Assembly: GCA_965212595.1 (NCBI GenBank)
Contig: CBDBVE010000005.1
Coordinates: 62,001-126,000 of the forward strand
Source of the DNA: Poritiphilus sp965212595
GTDB taxonomy: Bacteria; Bacteroidota; Bacteroidia; Flavobacteriales; Flavobacteriaceae
DNA length: 64,000 nt
Direction: 5' to 3'
Positions 26,784-36,068 of the stretch are shown here, in pieces. Under the pieces are notes generated by a model. The model was not told the DNA's origin and did no database searches. It was given only the letters and a program-made list of their open reading frames with translations. Position numbers and translations under genes: made by a program. Position 1 is the stretch's first letter. Each line of letters starts with the position of its first letter.

Positions 26784-28049
26784 TTATTCTTCTCTTAATG
26801 CGTCAATAGGTTTTATACTTACCGCCCTTTGGGCTGGTATTAATCCGATAAGGGTTCCGAGTACAACCATTATGATCAGTGCTCCAATAACATAAGGAAT
26901 AGGAACTGTTGGGTTTGTAAAAGGAAAATCGTCATTATCTGCTGTCAATGAATTTATTATGCTAAGCACTCCCGCTCCCAGGATAACCCCTATTATTCCT
27001 GCAATCATCGTTAAAAAGACAGACTCCAGAATAATTTGAAATTTCACTTCGCGCGGAGTGGCCCCAAGCGCTCTTCGAATACCCAATTCCTTAGTTCTTT
27101 CCTTAACCGATATTAGCAAGATATTACCAATACCAATTACTCCGGCTAAAATCGTAGCTAAACCAACAATCAACGATAAGAAGGTAATACCATTTGCAAA
27201 GCCCATGATTCTGGCAAAAACCTCCCCTAAATTAAAAGAACCAAAAGCTCTTTCATCTTCAGGATGTACCCTGTGAAGATTTCGTAAAACTGCTTTTACA
27301 TCTTCTTCTGCCTTGATAACATCTGCATCATCAAAAGCTGCAATTGAGAACCATCCTACATTTTCACCGGTATTGTATAATTTTTGATAGGTTGTAAAGG
27401 GAATGAAAACATCCCCATCAGTTTCAAAAGCACCACCAGGAAGAAATTTATGTACACCAACTACCTGGAAATACACGTTATCTACTTTAATATAACCCCC
27501 TATCGGATCTTCATCTTCCTCAAATAATTCTTGTTGTGTACGTTCACCTATCACGCAAACTTTCCTCGCCTGTCTGATATCTTCATCATTGATAAAACGA
27601 CCGTTATCGTAGATTTTTTTTGTTGATATTTTGGTATATACTGGAAAATCGCCAAATACATTGTAATTCCCAGATTTTAAGCCTCTTACCACAGTTGCGG
27701 GCGCATCTCCGAAAACTCCTTTTACATTCTTAGGAGCAATGTATTGGATTTCAGGAACACGGTTCTGCAGGACTTCGGCATCTCCCAGTTTTAATTGTAA
27801 AGACCTTCCAGTTTTGAAACCTTCATGGGGCATACTTGTATTTTGAGCCCAAACAAACAGGCTATTCATCGCCACGGTTTCAAAAGCTCTTTCAAAACCA
27901 TTATCCATTCCTTTTGCGGAGCCAGACAGCCCTATGTATACAAAAATTCCCCAAAGTACACCGATGACCGTTATTATGGTCCGTACCTTATTCTTGCTGA
28001 TTGAGCCCCAAATTTCTTGCCAGGTATTTCTATCAAATATAAATCGCAT
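26784..28049 (-). CDS. MacB-like ABC permease (type 2, copy b)
   Basis: A 421-residue FtsX/MacB-type permease without its own ATPase domain: a membrane helix near 20-45, a large periplasmic MacB_PCD domain (about 50-270), then three helices in the FtsX core with the KERTKELGIRRALGATPREV coupling segment. It pairs best with the permease at 31222-32481 (shared WGIFVYIGL/WGIFILIVL and KTGRSLQLK/KDRSFEFQ regions). One base separates it from the preceding permease gene, so the two are translated together and probably form a heterodimer. Confidence 0.92.
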   Translation of the reverse strand: MRFIFDRNTWQEIWGSISKNKVRTIITVIGVLWGIFVYIGLSGSAKGMDNGFERAFETVAMNSLFVWAQNTSMPHEGFKTGRSLQLKLGDAEVLQNRVPEIQYIAPKNVKGVFGDAPATVVRGLKSGNYNVFGDFPVYTKISTKKIYDNGRFINDEDIRQARKVCVIGERTQQELFEEDEDPIGGYIKVDNVYFQVVGVHKFLPGGAFETDGDVFIPFTTYQKLYNTGENVGWFSIAAFDDADVIKAEEDVKAVLRNLHRVHPEDERAFGSFNLGEVFARIMGFANGITFLSLIVGLATILAGVIGIGNILLISVKERTKELGIRRALGATPREVKFQIILESVFLTMIAGIIGVILGAGVLSIINSLTADNDDFPFTNPTVPIPYVIGALIIMVVLGTLIGLIPAQRAVSIKPIDALREE

Positions 28050-28050
28050 C

Positions 28051-29283
28051 TTATTCGTCTCTTAGTGCTACTATAGGTTTAATTCTAGCTGCTCTTCTGG
28101 CAGGCACATATCCTGCAATTGCTCCAAAAATGATAAGAACAATTGTTGCAAACAACGCAATACCAGTACTGATATATGGGTTGATGATAAAGTAATCTTC
28201 TAGTTTAGTCCCTAAAGACCTTAATAGTGCCATACCAATGATCATTCCAACAAAACCAGAAATGGTGGTAATGAAAACAGACTCTAGTAATATTGTACTG
28301 ATCACAGATTTTGGTGTGGCTCCCAGAGCCTTTCTAATTCCTAACTCTTTGGTGCGCTCCTTAACAACGAATACCATGATATTACTAATCCCAATGATCC
28401 CAGCGATGATTGTACCGAAAGCGATAACGGAAACAATCATTTGAAGCACCCCGGCAAACTGCTGGTTTTGTTTTAATTGATCAGCTACATTTCTTATAAA
28501 AATGCCATTCTGGTCTTCCGGACTAATGTACTTTTTGCTTTTCATGAACTTTTCAAGGCTCTTTTCGAAAGCCATAGCTCCGGTATAACCCAGTTCGGGT
28601 TTAAAGGCCACAATGAACTGATCTATCTTATCTGTATTTTTTTCTATTAACTGCCTGGTGGTATATGGAATGTAAATATTTCGTTCCTCGTTATCGCCTC
28701 CATCATCTTGAAACACCCCTATAACCTTGAAAACACTTCCGCTAACATCTATATACTTTCCAATGGCATTTTCTCCTCCTTTGAACAGGTCTTTTTCTAC
28801 CAGCCTTCCTATTACCGCATTCTTTGTTCTATTACTGATATCTTCTACGTTGAGATATCGGCCCTTCATGATAATTGTCTTTTCTGCAAGCTGATGTGCC
28901 CAGTCTACGGCCCTGGTATTGTAATTGTTAGATTCCTCCTTATATTTCACCAGATTGTTTCTGGTAATTCGAGGCGTACTGTACTCCAAAAACATGGAAA
29001 AATTCTTCTTGATATCCGCTATGTCTGAATTGTCGAATTCAATCCGCCTGGCAGCTTTGTAACCCTTATAAGGCATGGAGGTTCTGCCCGGAAACACAAA
29101 AAGCGTATTTGTCGCATCATCCCTAAAAAACTTGTCGAAAGTATTGATCAACCCATTTCCAAGTCCAAAAAGTGCTACAAAAATAAGAATACCTAAAGCC
29201 ACAGTAAACCCAGAAAGAAAAGTTCGCAACTTGTTCTTTTGTATGGTCTCAAATATTTCTTTCCAAGTATCTCTGCTAAACAT
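28051..29283 (-). CDS. MacB-like ABC permease (type 1, copy b)
   Basis: A 410-residue permease of the MacB/FtsX family with one N-terminal helix, a periplasmic MacB_PCD domain and three C-terminal helices; coupling segment KERTKELGIRKALGATPKSV. Its N-terminus (KEIFETIQKNKLRTFLSGFTVALGI) matches the permease at 32508-33752 much better than its immediate neighbour, so it is the type 1 copy. Its start overlaps the ATPase stop by 8 bases, showing tight coupling to that ATPase. Confidence 0.92.
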   Translation of the reverse strand: MFSRDTWKEIFETIQKNKLRTFLSGFTVALGILIFVALFGLGNGLINTFDKFFRDDATNTLFVFPGRTSMPYKGYKAARRIEFDNSDIADIKKNFSMFLEYSTPRITRNNLVKYKEESNNYNTRAVDWAHQLAEKTIIMKGRYLNVEDISNRTKNAVIGRLVEKDLFKGGENAIGKYIDVSGSVFKVIGVFQDDGGDNEERNIYIPYTTRQLIEKNTDKIDQFIVAFKPELGYTGAMAFEKSLEKFMKSKKYISPEDQNGIFIRNVADQLKQNQQFAGVLQMIVSVIAFGTIIAGIIGISNIMVFVVKERTKELGIRKALGATPKSVISTILLESVFITTISGFVGMIIGMALLRSLGTKLEDYFIINPYISTGIALFATIVLIIFGAIAGYVPARRAARIKPIVALRDE

Positions 29284-29977
29284 ATTCTGATGCTCTGACT
29301 TGTTTTACCTTTTCATCTTTTTCAATAATACCATCCTTAAGATGAATAATTCTCTTACACATATGTGCAATATCCTCTTCGTGTGTTACAACAAGAATAG
29401 TATTTCCTTCATCATTGATCTTTTGTATAAGGTCCATAACCTCATAGGAAGTAGTACTGTCTAGTGCTCCTGTAGGTTCATCTGCCAAAAGAACTTTAGG
29501 TTCTGCGGCCATCGCCCTGGCTATAGCAACCCGCTGCTTTTGCCCTCCCGATAGTTCACTCGGTAAATGTGTTGCCCACTCCTTTAAACCTACCTGTTCT
29601 AAATACTTCATAGCCTTATCCTGGCGTTCTTTCCTTGGCATCCTTTGATAGTACAGGGGTAGGGCCACGTTCTCCATGGCACTTTTGTAATTGATAAGGT
29701 TAAAGGATTGGAAGACAAATCCCAGGAATTTATTTCGATACCTGGCAGCCTTTGTCTCATTCAGGTCTTTAATAGGTACCCCATCGAGGTGATACTCACC
29801 TGTATCTGCAACGTCTAACATCCCAAGAATGTTTAGCAAGGTAGACTTTCCAGAACCCGAAGATCCCATTATAGCTATTAATTCTCCCGCTTTTGCAGTA
29901 AAATTTATTCCTTTTAGGACATGGAGGGAATTGCTTCCCATTTGATATGATTTGTGAAGCTCTTTGATTTCAATCAT
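29276..29977 (-). CDS. ABC transporter ATPase of the MacB/LolD family
   Basis: A 233-residue nucleotide-binding subunit: Walker A GSSGSGKST (38-46), Q-loop Q90, signature LSGGQKQR (142-149), Walker B VLLADE (162-167) and switch histidine H199. It is the only ATPase among four permeases in this cluster, so it should energise at least the pair it overlaps (28051-29283 and 26784-28049) and possibly also the upstream pair. MacB-type systems act as mechanotransmitters exporting peptides, toxins or lipids across the outer membrane through TolC. The gap of 98 bases before it is the largest inside the cluster and could hold an internal promoter. Confidence 0.95.
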   Translation of the reverse strand: MIEIKELHKSYQMGSNSLHVLKGINFTAKAGELIAIMGSSGSGKSTLLNILGMLDVADTGEYHLDGVPIKDLNETKAARYRNKFLGFVFQSFNLINYKSAMENVALPLYYQRMPRKERQDKAMKYLEQVGLKEWATHLPSELSGGQKQRVAIARAMAAEPKVLLADEPTGALDSTTSYEVMDLIQKINDEGNTILVVTHEEDIAHMCKRIIHLKDGIIEKDEKVKQVRASEYV

Positions 29978-30075
29978 GGTCGGTCTCTTAATTTTTTGGA
30001 TTTTTAGTCCGGTTATAGGACTGATAACTAGCTAAAATGTTACAAATAGAACTCTAAATATTATGTTAAAATGAA

Positions 30076-31188
30076 CTAACTCCCCGCTTCCTCTGGTTCT
30101 ACCTCATTCCACACTTTGATACTATCCTCTGCACTTATGCCCGATTTAACTTCTACAAAGATACCATCACTAATACCAAGTTCAATATCACGTCTTTCAA
30201 ATTGTTGCTCTCCTGTAGCCACCTCTACATAAGGTTTCTTGGTTTCGGTATCGAATTGAACCAAGGCCTCCTTCAGCGCCAGCACGCTATCTGCCCTTGC
30301 CAGAATAATGGAAGCGTTAGCACTTAGCCCAGCTCGTATAAAGGTAGTATCTTGTTTGTTAAGTGTTCCTTTGATTTCAAATTGTATGGCACCATTTTCT
30401 TCTACACCCTTAGGCGCAATATAATCTAATACCGCATTAAAGACCTGGTCTTCTATCGCTCCTACAGTAATCTCTAGCGGCAAGTCTTCAGTGATCTTCC
30501 CCACTTCAGATTCATCTACCTTTCCTTCAAAGATCATCTTTTCTACATCGGCAATTGCGGCAATGGTGGTTCCTTCATTAAAATTATTGCTCTCAATAAC
30601 CTGATTTCCCTTTTCTACAGGCACATCTAAAACCATTCCGCTTACCGTGGCTCTAATAAGTGTGTTGGCGGCACTTCTATATCCACTTGTGGTTCCTGTT
30701 TTTACAATATCAAATCGTTTAACAGCGGCCTGGTAGGCTTGTTTGGCCTGGTCGTTGGATACCTCGGCCCGCTCAAGATCTGCCTGCGAAATTACCCCCT
30801 TGTCAAACAAGGCCTTTTGTCTCTGGAAATTACGTTGCTGATCGTTCAGGGTAATCTTTGCGTCATCAATGATATTTTGCGCATCATTTAGTGCATTTAA
30901 ATTTGGCACCACTTTGATTTTTGCCAGCAAGTCGCCAGATTTTACATAATCACCGCCCTCTACATATACTTCCTCGATGACCCCTGATATATTGGGTTTT
31001 ATTAAAACTTCTTCGAGTGGCAGTATACTTCCGGTAGCAACCGCCTTACGCACAATATTTTGTTTAGAAGGCTTCTCGGTTTCATACACCACAGGGTCTT
31101 CAGAATTCTTTTGATATAAATAATACATGGAGCTACCGAATACAATTACGATAAGCAACAGAATGATAATGGTTACTGATTTTTTCAT
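30076..31188 (-). CDS. MacA/HlyD-family periplasmic adaptor (copy 1)
   Basis: A 370-residue membrane-fusion protein with an N-terminal membrane helix (about 5-24), split lipoyl domain, alpha-hairpin (about 95-160) and beta-barrel region. It is the paralogue of the adaptor at 25618-26745, sharing for example KGNQVIESNNFNEGTTIAAIAD with only small changes. It lies between the upstream permease pair and the ATPase gene, so it is probably the adaptor for the type 1a/2a pair. It could also form mixed hexamers with its paralogue. Confidence 0.93.
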   Translation of the reverse strand: MKKSVTIIILLLIVIVFGSSMYYLYQKNSEDPVVYETEKPSKQNIVRKAVATGSILPLEEVLIKPNISGVIEEVYVEGGDYVKSGDLLAKIKVVPNLNALNDAQNIIDDAKITLNDQQRNFQRQKALFDKGVISQADLERAEVSNDQAKQAYQAAVKRFDIVKTGTTSGYRSAANTLIRATVSGMVLDVPVEKGNQVIESNNFNEGTTIAAIADVEKMIFEGKVDESEVGKITEDLPLEITVGAIEDQVFNAVLDYIAPKGVEENGAIQFEIKGTLNKQDTTFIRAGLSANASIILARADSVLALKEALVQFDTETKKPYVEVATGEQQFERRDIELGISDGIFVEVKSGISAEDSIKVWNEVEPEEAGS

Positions 31189-31221
31189 TTTATTTTTATA
31201 GTTTATTTTGATTGATTCAAC

Positions 31222-32481
31222 TTATTCGGTGCGAAGGGCTTCTATCGGTCTCACCTTTATAGCGCTGTTAGCAGGAATGAATCCGGCTAAAAGTCCCGAA
31301 ACCATCAGAATGATCAGGGCTCCACTCACAACCCCAACACTTACACTTGGGTTGATAAACATGTCTACAGGGCCTACACTATCTAATAGCGAATTAATGC
31401 CGTAAATCACCAACGCTCCAAAAGTTATCCCAACCATTCCTGAAATAATTGTCAGGAAGATAGATTCCATGAGAATCTGTGTTTTAATAGACCAGGGCTG
31501 CTCTCCCAGGGCTCTGCGTATCCCTATTTCCTTTGTACGCTCCTTGACGACTATTAGCATAATATTACTAACTCCAATAATTCCGGAAAGCAATACCATA
31601 ATGCCAACGATATAGGCAATGGCCTTAAGCCCCACAAAAAGGCTCTCCACCCTATTAAATTGTTCGTAAAGATCGAAATAGCCTATCGCACGATTGTCTT
31701 CGGGATGAATTTTATGACGTTTTCGCATCACATTGACAATCTTGTCTTTCAACTGCGAAATGGAACTTCCGTCATGGGCTGTAATGGCCATCCAGCCAAC
31801 TTCTTCTCCTCTATTAAAGGCCTGCGAAAAAGCGGTAAATGGGACGAAAATCTCTTTTTGAGCCTCTTCGCCATCTCCATCATTATTATTTTTTTTATAA
31901 GTGCCAATGACCATAAAGTTTACCCCCTGAATCTTGATGTAGCTCCCTAAAATCTCTTCGCCCTGCTCATAAAGTTCAGATTTAACTCCCAGGCCGATAA
32001 CCGCCACTTTCCGTTTTTCGCGAATATCGTTGTGATTTATGAATCTCCCGGAAGTAACAGTCATAGGATCCTGGTTAATAATTTCAGGATAGTCTCCATA
32101 TACATTATAAGCTCCTACGCGTATTCCTCTAATTACATTACCGCCACCACGGAAACCTCCTAATTGGTTTCTCGGTGAAATATAACGGAGATTGGGTATA
32201 TTATCCCAGATGGCCTGCACATCACTGATCTGAAATTCAAAACTCCTGTCTTTTGGGAGTCCCTCAAAAGGTTTTGTGGTTCTCCGAGTCCACATAAACA
32301 TGGTGTTCGTAGCAATATCCCCAAAGTCACTTCTAATTCCATTTTCAAAACCTTTGCCTGCAGCTAGTAGTACAATCAATATAAAGATGCCCCAGCATAC
32401 CCCAAAAGCAGTTAGAATCGTACGTCCTACGTTGCTTGTAAGTACTTCCAAAATTTCCTTCCACCGGTCTTTATTGAACAT
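31222..32481 (-). CDS. MacB-like ABC permease (type 2, copy a)
   Basis: A 419-residue MacB/FtsX permease; helix near 20-42, MacB_PCD periplasmic domain, three C-terminal helices, coupling segment KERTKEIGIRRALGEQPWSI. Counterpart of the permease at 26784-28049. Glu-Gln replaces the Ala-Thr seen in that paralogue in the coupling segment, which may affect how it contacts the shared ATPase. 26 bases follow the upstream permease gene, 33 bases precede the adaptor gene. Confidence 0.92.
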   Translation of the reverse strand: MFNKDRWKEILEVLTSNVGRTILTAFGVCWGIFILIVLLAAGKGFENGIRSDFGDIATNTMFMWTRRTTKPFEGLPKDRSFEFQISDVQAIWDNIPNLRYISPRNQLGGFRGGGNVIRGIRVGAYNVYGDYPEIINQDPMTVTSGRFINHNDIREKRKVAVIGLGVKSELYEQGEEILGSYIKIQGVNFMVIGTYKKNNNDGDGEEAQKEIFVPFTAFSQAFNRGEEVGWMAITAHDGSSISQLKDKIVNVMRKRHKIHPEDNRAIGYFDLYEQFNRVESLFVGLKAIAYIVGIMVLLSGIIGVSNIMLIVVKERTKEIGIRRALGEQPWSIKTQILMESIFLTIISGMVGITFGALVIYGINSLLDSVGPVDMFINPSVSVGVVSGALIILMVSGLLAGFIPANSAIKVRPIEALRTE

Positions 32482-32507
32482 CGCTATTAGGTTTTACACT
32501 TTTTATT

Positions 32508-33752
32508 CTACTCATCCCGCAATGACTCTATCACCTGTACTTTGGCCGCTCTCCAAGCGGGTACCAGTCCTGCCAGTGCACCGGCAAATACCAGCACCAA
32601 CACTGTAGAAAATGCCACTTTGAAATTTACGGAAGGATTGACCACATATTCAATCTGTACATGGGGTCCTAAAACTTCTAATAGTAGCATGCTAAAAATC
32701 AATCCGCTAAAACCCGATATTGCGGTAACAAAAACAGATTCATGGAGGATCATTCCCACGATAGACCAGGGTTTAGCCCCTAAAGCCTTTCGAATTCCTA
32801 TTTCCCGAGTCCGCTCCTTAACCACGATTAGCATAATATTACTTACACCTACTACTCCGGCAATAATGGTACAAACGCCCACAAACCAGAAAAAGAGTTT
32901 CATATTGTTTGTAATACCGTAGTAACGCTTGGCTTCCTCCATAGCGCTCCAAACCCTCACTCCTGAATCATCCTCTGGTGCCACGATATGTTCTTCTTTT
33001 AGGTATTCCCTTAAATTGTCTTTAAATCTAACAGCTTGTGCCACTGCCTGATCAAAATTCTCTCCAGGTGGTAAGGTATACGAAAGGGTATTTAACTTGT
33101 CATCTCCTTGAAATACTCTTTGCGCTGTTGTTATTGGAATGTATATGCGCTCCTCTTCCCTATCATTCTGTTCTGTAAAGACGCCTATAATCTTGAATTG
33201 GATGCCTGAAATATCAATAAGTTCCCCAACTGGCGTCTCTACATCCTTAAAAACATCAGCTTTGATTTTTTTCCCAATAATGGCAACCTTTCCCAGAGAA
33301 GCTTCATCCGAGTAGTTGATAAATCGGCCTTCTGACGTAGAGAACCCTTCAATAAATTGAAACTGCGAAGACACTCCCTGAATACCATAGACCAGAGATT
33401 CATTGCCATAATTGATGGTTACACCCCGCACAAAGACCCTAGGCGATTCATATTCAATATCGTCATTAAACATTCTCCCGGCTGTTTCAAAATCGGCATT
33501 TTTAAATTGTATTACTCGCCCGGGATTTAGTCCTTTATAAGCCTTCGAAGTTGCTTCGGGCCAGGCCCATATACTAGTGGTCGCATCTTGCTTGAACTCC
33601 TGTTCTATTCCGTTGCGCATTCCCTGGCCAAAGCCAAGTAAAATAACAAGTATGAATATCCCCGAAGCTACAGAAAGGCCTGTAAGAAAGGTACGAAGTT
33701 TGTTCTTCCTGATGGTATCAAAAATCTCTTGCCATCTCTCGATATCGAACAT
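32508..33752 (-). CDS. MacB-like ABC permease (type 1, copy a)
   Basis: First gene of the efflux cluster: a 414-residue MacB/FtsX permease with N-terminal QEIFDTIRKNKLRTFLTGLS, large periplasmic domain, and three C-terminal helices with KERTREIGIRKALGAKPWSI. Counterpart of the permease at 28051-29283. The 110 bases upstream (33753-33862), shared with the 3' end of the small CxxC gene, should hold the cluster promoter, but I find no exact TAnnTTTG there. Confidence 0.92.
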   Translation of the reverse strand: MFDIERWQEIFDTIRKNKLRTFLTGLSVASGIFILVILLGFGQGMRNGIEQEFKQDATTSIWAWPEATSKAYKGLNPGRVIQFKNADFETAGRMFNDDIEYESPRVFVRGVTINYGNESLVYGIQGVSSQFQFIEGFSTSEGRFINYSDEASLGKVAIIGKKIKADVFKDVETPVGELIDISGIQFKIIGVFTEQNDREEERIYIPITTAQRVFQGDDKLNTLSYTLPPGENFDQAVAQAVRFKDNLREYLKEEHIVAPEDDSGVRVWSAMEEAKRYYGITNNMKLFFWFVGVCTIIAGVVGVSNIMLIVVKERTREIGIRKALGAKPWSIVGMILHESVFVTAISGFSGLIFSMLLLEVLGPHVQIEYVVNPSVNFKVAFSTVLVLVFAGALAGLVPAWRAAKVQVIESLRDE

Positions 33753-33862
33753 TGGGTTGGTGTTTTATTGATTGATGAACTATGCAATGTATTACAATAA
33801 GACTTTAAAGGGAAATTATTGTTACAGTAATACCCTAAAAAAAGTGTTAAAATTAACAAAAC

Positions 33863-34075
33863 CTAAGATCTCATCTTTTTATAAATGAGGTAGAATAGGA
33901 CCCCTACCAAGATGTAAGGTACCGCCATGAGATAAACAATACCGTTATTTATTCCTTCGGCTACGGAACTATTGTCTTCACTTTCCAATACTGCCCTGCA
34001 CATGGCGCATTGCGCCTCGGAAATTTGAGGAAGGAGCAGAAGGACCAAAACTAATAATACAAGCCTGTTTTTCAT
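33863..34075 (-). CDS. Small membrane protein with CxxC motif
   Basis: A 70-residue protein: signal or membrane helix (1-21), then QCAMCRAV with C23 and C26 directly after it, a short polar stretch, and a second helix (about 46-66) followed by a basic tail. The start at 34075 is chosen because a longer frame to 34171 would overlap the DUF420 gene and put 32 non-signal residues before the hydrophobic segment. It is the last gene of the oxidase assembly set. The CxxC on the periplasmic side suggests metal or thiol chemistry in oxidase assembly, but that is only from context; I do not recognise a named family. Confidence 0.7.
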   Translation of the reverse strand: MKNRLVLLVLVLLLLPQISEAQCAMCRAVLESEDNSSVAEGINNGIVYLMAVPYILVGVLFYLIYKKMRS

Positions 34076-34104
34076 AGTAGTTACAAACTCTTTTGCCTCC
34101 TTTT

Positions 34105-34647
34105 CTAAGAAGCGTAATATGGAGAAATCATTATATATACCACAACACCCGAAATGGCCACGTAAAACCAAATAGGAAAAGTAATCTTCGCCAGCTTTCG
34201 ATGGCCTTCAAAATTTTGCAAATAGGCCCGTGCATATGTCTTTAAAACCAGCGGTATAATTACCACAGACAAAATTATGTGCGAAATGAGCACAAAGAAA
34301 TACACATATCTCATATACCCATCTCCGCCATAGGAGGTACTCTCGGAGCTCATATGGTAAGCAACGTACATCACCAAAAACAAAAGTGAAAGTACGATAC
34401 AACTAACCATGAGATTTTGATGTAGCCTCCTCTTACCATTTTTTATAGCCCAAACCGCTAAAACCAACAGAAATGCCGTAATGCCATTGATGGTGGCATA
34501 AATAGGAGGTAGAAAGCTAAGAGGCTCCATATCTGGTATTTTAACACCAAATAAGGCGGCAACAACCACAGGGATAACGACAGAAATCACCGTAATAAGG
34601 CGATTGAACTTCTTCTCTTCAGCTCTTATACTCTCCTCGCTATTCAT
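34105..34647 (-). CDS. DUF420 membrane protein (CtaM/YozB-like)
   Basis: A 180-residue inner-membrane protein with five helices (about 17-37, 46-66, 78-98, 115-135 and 155-177). Histidines sit near helix ends (RLHQN, AYHMSS, ISHIIL and GHRKLAK), as in DUF420 proteins, which include the CtaM/YozB factor required for aa3 oxidase maturation in Firmicutes. The gene overlaps the SCO gene by 8 bases. Role in haem a or copper insertion is by analogy. Confidence 0.85.
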   Translation of the reverse strand: MNSEESIRAEEKKFNRLITVISVVIPVVVAALFGVKIPDMEPLSFLPPIYATINGITAFLLVLAVWAIKNGKRRLHQNLMVSCIVLSLLFLVMYVAYHMSSESTSYGGDGYMRYVYFFVLISHIILSVVIIPLVLKTYARAYLQNFEGHRKLAKITFPIWFYVAISGVVVYIMISPYYAS

Positions 34648-35365
34648 CCAATAATTTCCTGATATCCTCTTTTAAAATACTAATTTGTTCCTTTTCACCT
34701 TCTGAATTTGCACCCTGGGTTTCAGTGATGGCACCTCTATAATAGACGATGGGATTTCCATAGGTATCCCTTCTTGAGCGGATATAACCTTCCCGGTCAA
34801 TAAGAGCGAATAGACCGGAATGCTCAAAGCCTCCAGGTACACCAGGCGCTTCGGCGGCAAAAATATTAAAACCGGCATTGGCCAGGTCATAAATCACTTC
34901 CCTATCCCCGGTAAGTAGATGCCAATCCATATCTGTGATACCATATTCTTCGGCATATGCCTTTAAGACCACAGGGGTATCGTGTTCTGGATTGATGCTA
35001 AAAGAAGCGACACCAAAGTCTTCGAACTCCTTAAATTCGTTCTGGAGCTGCACCAAATTCATACTCATCACAGGGCATATGCTTGGGCAGGTGGTAAAGA
35101 AAAACTCAGCGATATATACTTTACCTTTGTAGTCTGCATTGGTTATCAGAAGACTATCCTGGTTGATCAAGGCAAACTCAGGCACCTTTCTTTTTTGACC
35201 GTTGAGATTAACATAAGCAAGACCATCTTCGTTGGTCTTCATATTCATTCTGTCATTCTGGACTACTTTATCGGCTTTTACCCTATCTACAATTCTGGGA
35301 ATAAAAATAATTCCGAAAACCAAAATAACCAGAGAAACCCAGACATAGGTATACTTTCTATTCAT
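34640..35365 (-). CDS. SCO1/SenC-family copper chaperone
   Basis: A 241-residue membrane-anchored thioredoxin-fold protein: N-terminal helix (about 8-23), then a periplasmic domain with the Cu-binding motif TTCPSICPVM (C93 and C97) and the third ligand histidine H182 in EHSGLF. It supplies copper to, or reduces, the CuA site of cytochrome c oxidase subunit II. All three ligands are present, so it should be functional. It is coupled to DUF420 (8-base overlap) and sits 5 bases after the gene at 35371-36000. Confidence 0.94.
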   Translation of the reverse strand: MNRKYTYVWVSLVILVFGIIFIPRIVDRVKADKVVQNDRMNMKTNEDGLAYVNLNGQKRKVPEFALINQDSLLITNADYKGKVYIAEFFFTTCPSICPVMSMNLVQLQNEFKEFEDFGVASFSINPEHDTPVVLKAYAEEYGITDMDWHLLTGDREVIYDLANAGFNIFAAEAPGVPGGFEHSGLFALIDREGYIRSRRDTYGNPIVYYRGAITETQGANSEGEKEQISILKEDIRKLLDE

Positions 35366-35370
35366 CGGAG

Positions 35371-36000
35371 CTAAGGTTTTGGGTTGTTTCTTTTAAAGGC
35401 CCGTCTATATTCAGCCAGAATAATTTTAACATCATCAACCATCTTATTATTTAGATCGGCAACTGATGTGGTATCGAATCCGTACTTGGTGCCCTCATCT
35501 TCATCTATATCCCGCCCTCTTAGATTTCTTTCCTTGTCAATAATAAACACATAGGATGTGGCCAGGTTTGCATCAAGAGACAGATCGGTTTTCAAGGATG
35601 CAAAAAGCTCCTGAATACCAGCTTCCTCACCAAAAACAAATTTCCACTTACCAATATCGGTGAAACCCCCCAATTCTTTTTTTAATTCCTCTACACCAGC
35701 CTCCGTTCCTTTTGGCATCACCATAAGCATTTGAAAATCGTGAAATTCATAGAACCTCTTGTAAATCTTTTGATTTAGGTTAAAAGCATTTCCCTTTTTA
35801 TTGGCAATATCTTTTCCCAAAAAACCTAAGATGGTAATCTTCTCCTGAATTGTTTCTGAAGGTTCAAATGCACTTACATCCTTAACATTGGTCGTAAGTG
35901 TAGACAATTTGCCAAAATTCGTGACCCCCGAAGCAAAGAAAAGATAAGCCACTATGGGCAGTATAAAAAGAACAATTAGAACAAAGGTCTTTTTCATCAC
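35371..36000 (-). CDS. Membrane-anchored protein of the oxidase assembly cluster
   Basis: A 209-residue protein with one N-terminal helix (about 4-23) and a predicted alpha/beta periplasmic domain. The sequence (KITILGFLGKDIANKKGNAFNLNQKIYKRF ... SYVFIIDKERNLRGR) is compatible with a degenerate thioredoxin-like fold related to SCO, because the FIIDKERNLRGR strand-turn resembles the SCO C-terminal part, but it has no cysteine pair. I do not recognise a named family. Position directly before the SCO gene implies a role in the same assembly pathway. A -7 box (TATTTTTG, minus strand, 36016-36023) overlaps the end of the upstream terminator. Confidence 0.7.
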   Translation of the reverse strand: MMKKTFVLIVLFILPIVAYLFFASGVTNFGKLSTLTTNVKDVSAFEPSETIQEKITILGFLGKDIANKKGNAFNLNQKIYKRFYEFHDFQMLMVMPKGTEAGVEELKKELGGFTDIGKWKFVFGEEAGIQELFASLKTDLSLDANLATSYVFIIDKERNLRGRDIDEDEGTKYGFDTTSVADLNNKMVDDVKIILAEYRRAFKRNNPKP

Positions 36001-36015
36001 AACTTAGGATAGATA

Positions 36016-36048
36016 CAAAAATAAAAAAGACGGTACTGAAACCGCCTT
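36016..36048 (-). terminator. Terminator between cox subunit genes and assembly genes
   Basis: Minus-strand hairpin AAGGCGGT-TTCAGT-ACCGTCTT (one G-U pair, 36027-36048) followed by a T-rich run, 21 bases past the subunit IV stop. The T-run overlaps a TATTTTTG box for the next gene, so the site may both end one transcript and start another. Confidence 0.75.
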
Positions 36049-36068
36049 TTATTTTTGTTAATTCCGTA

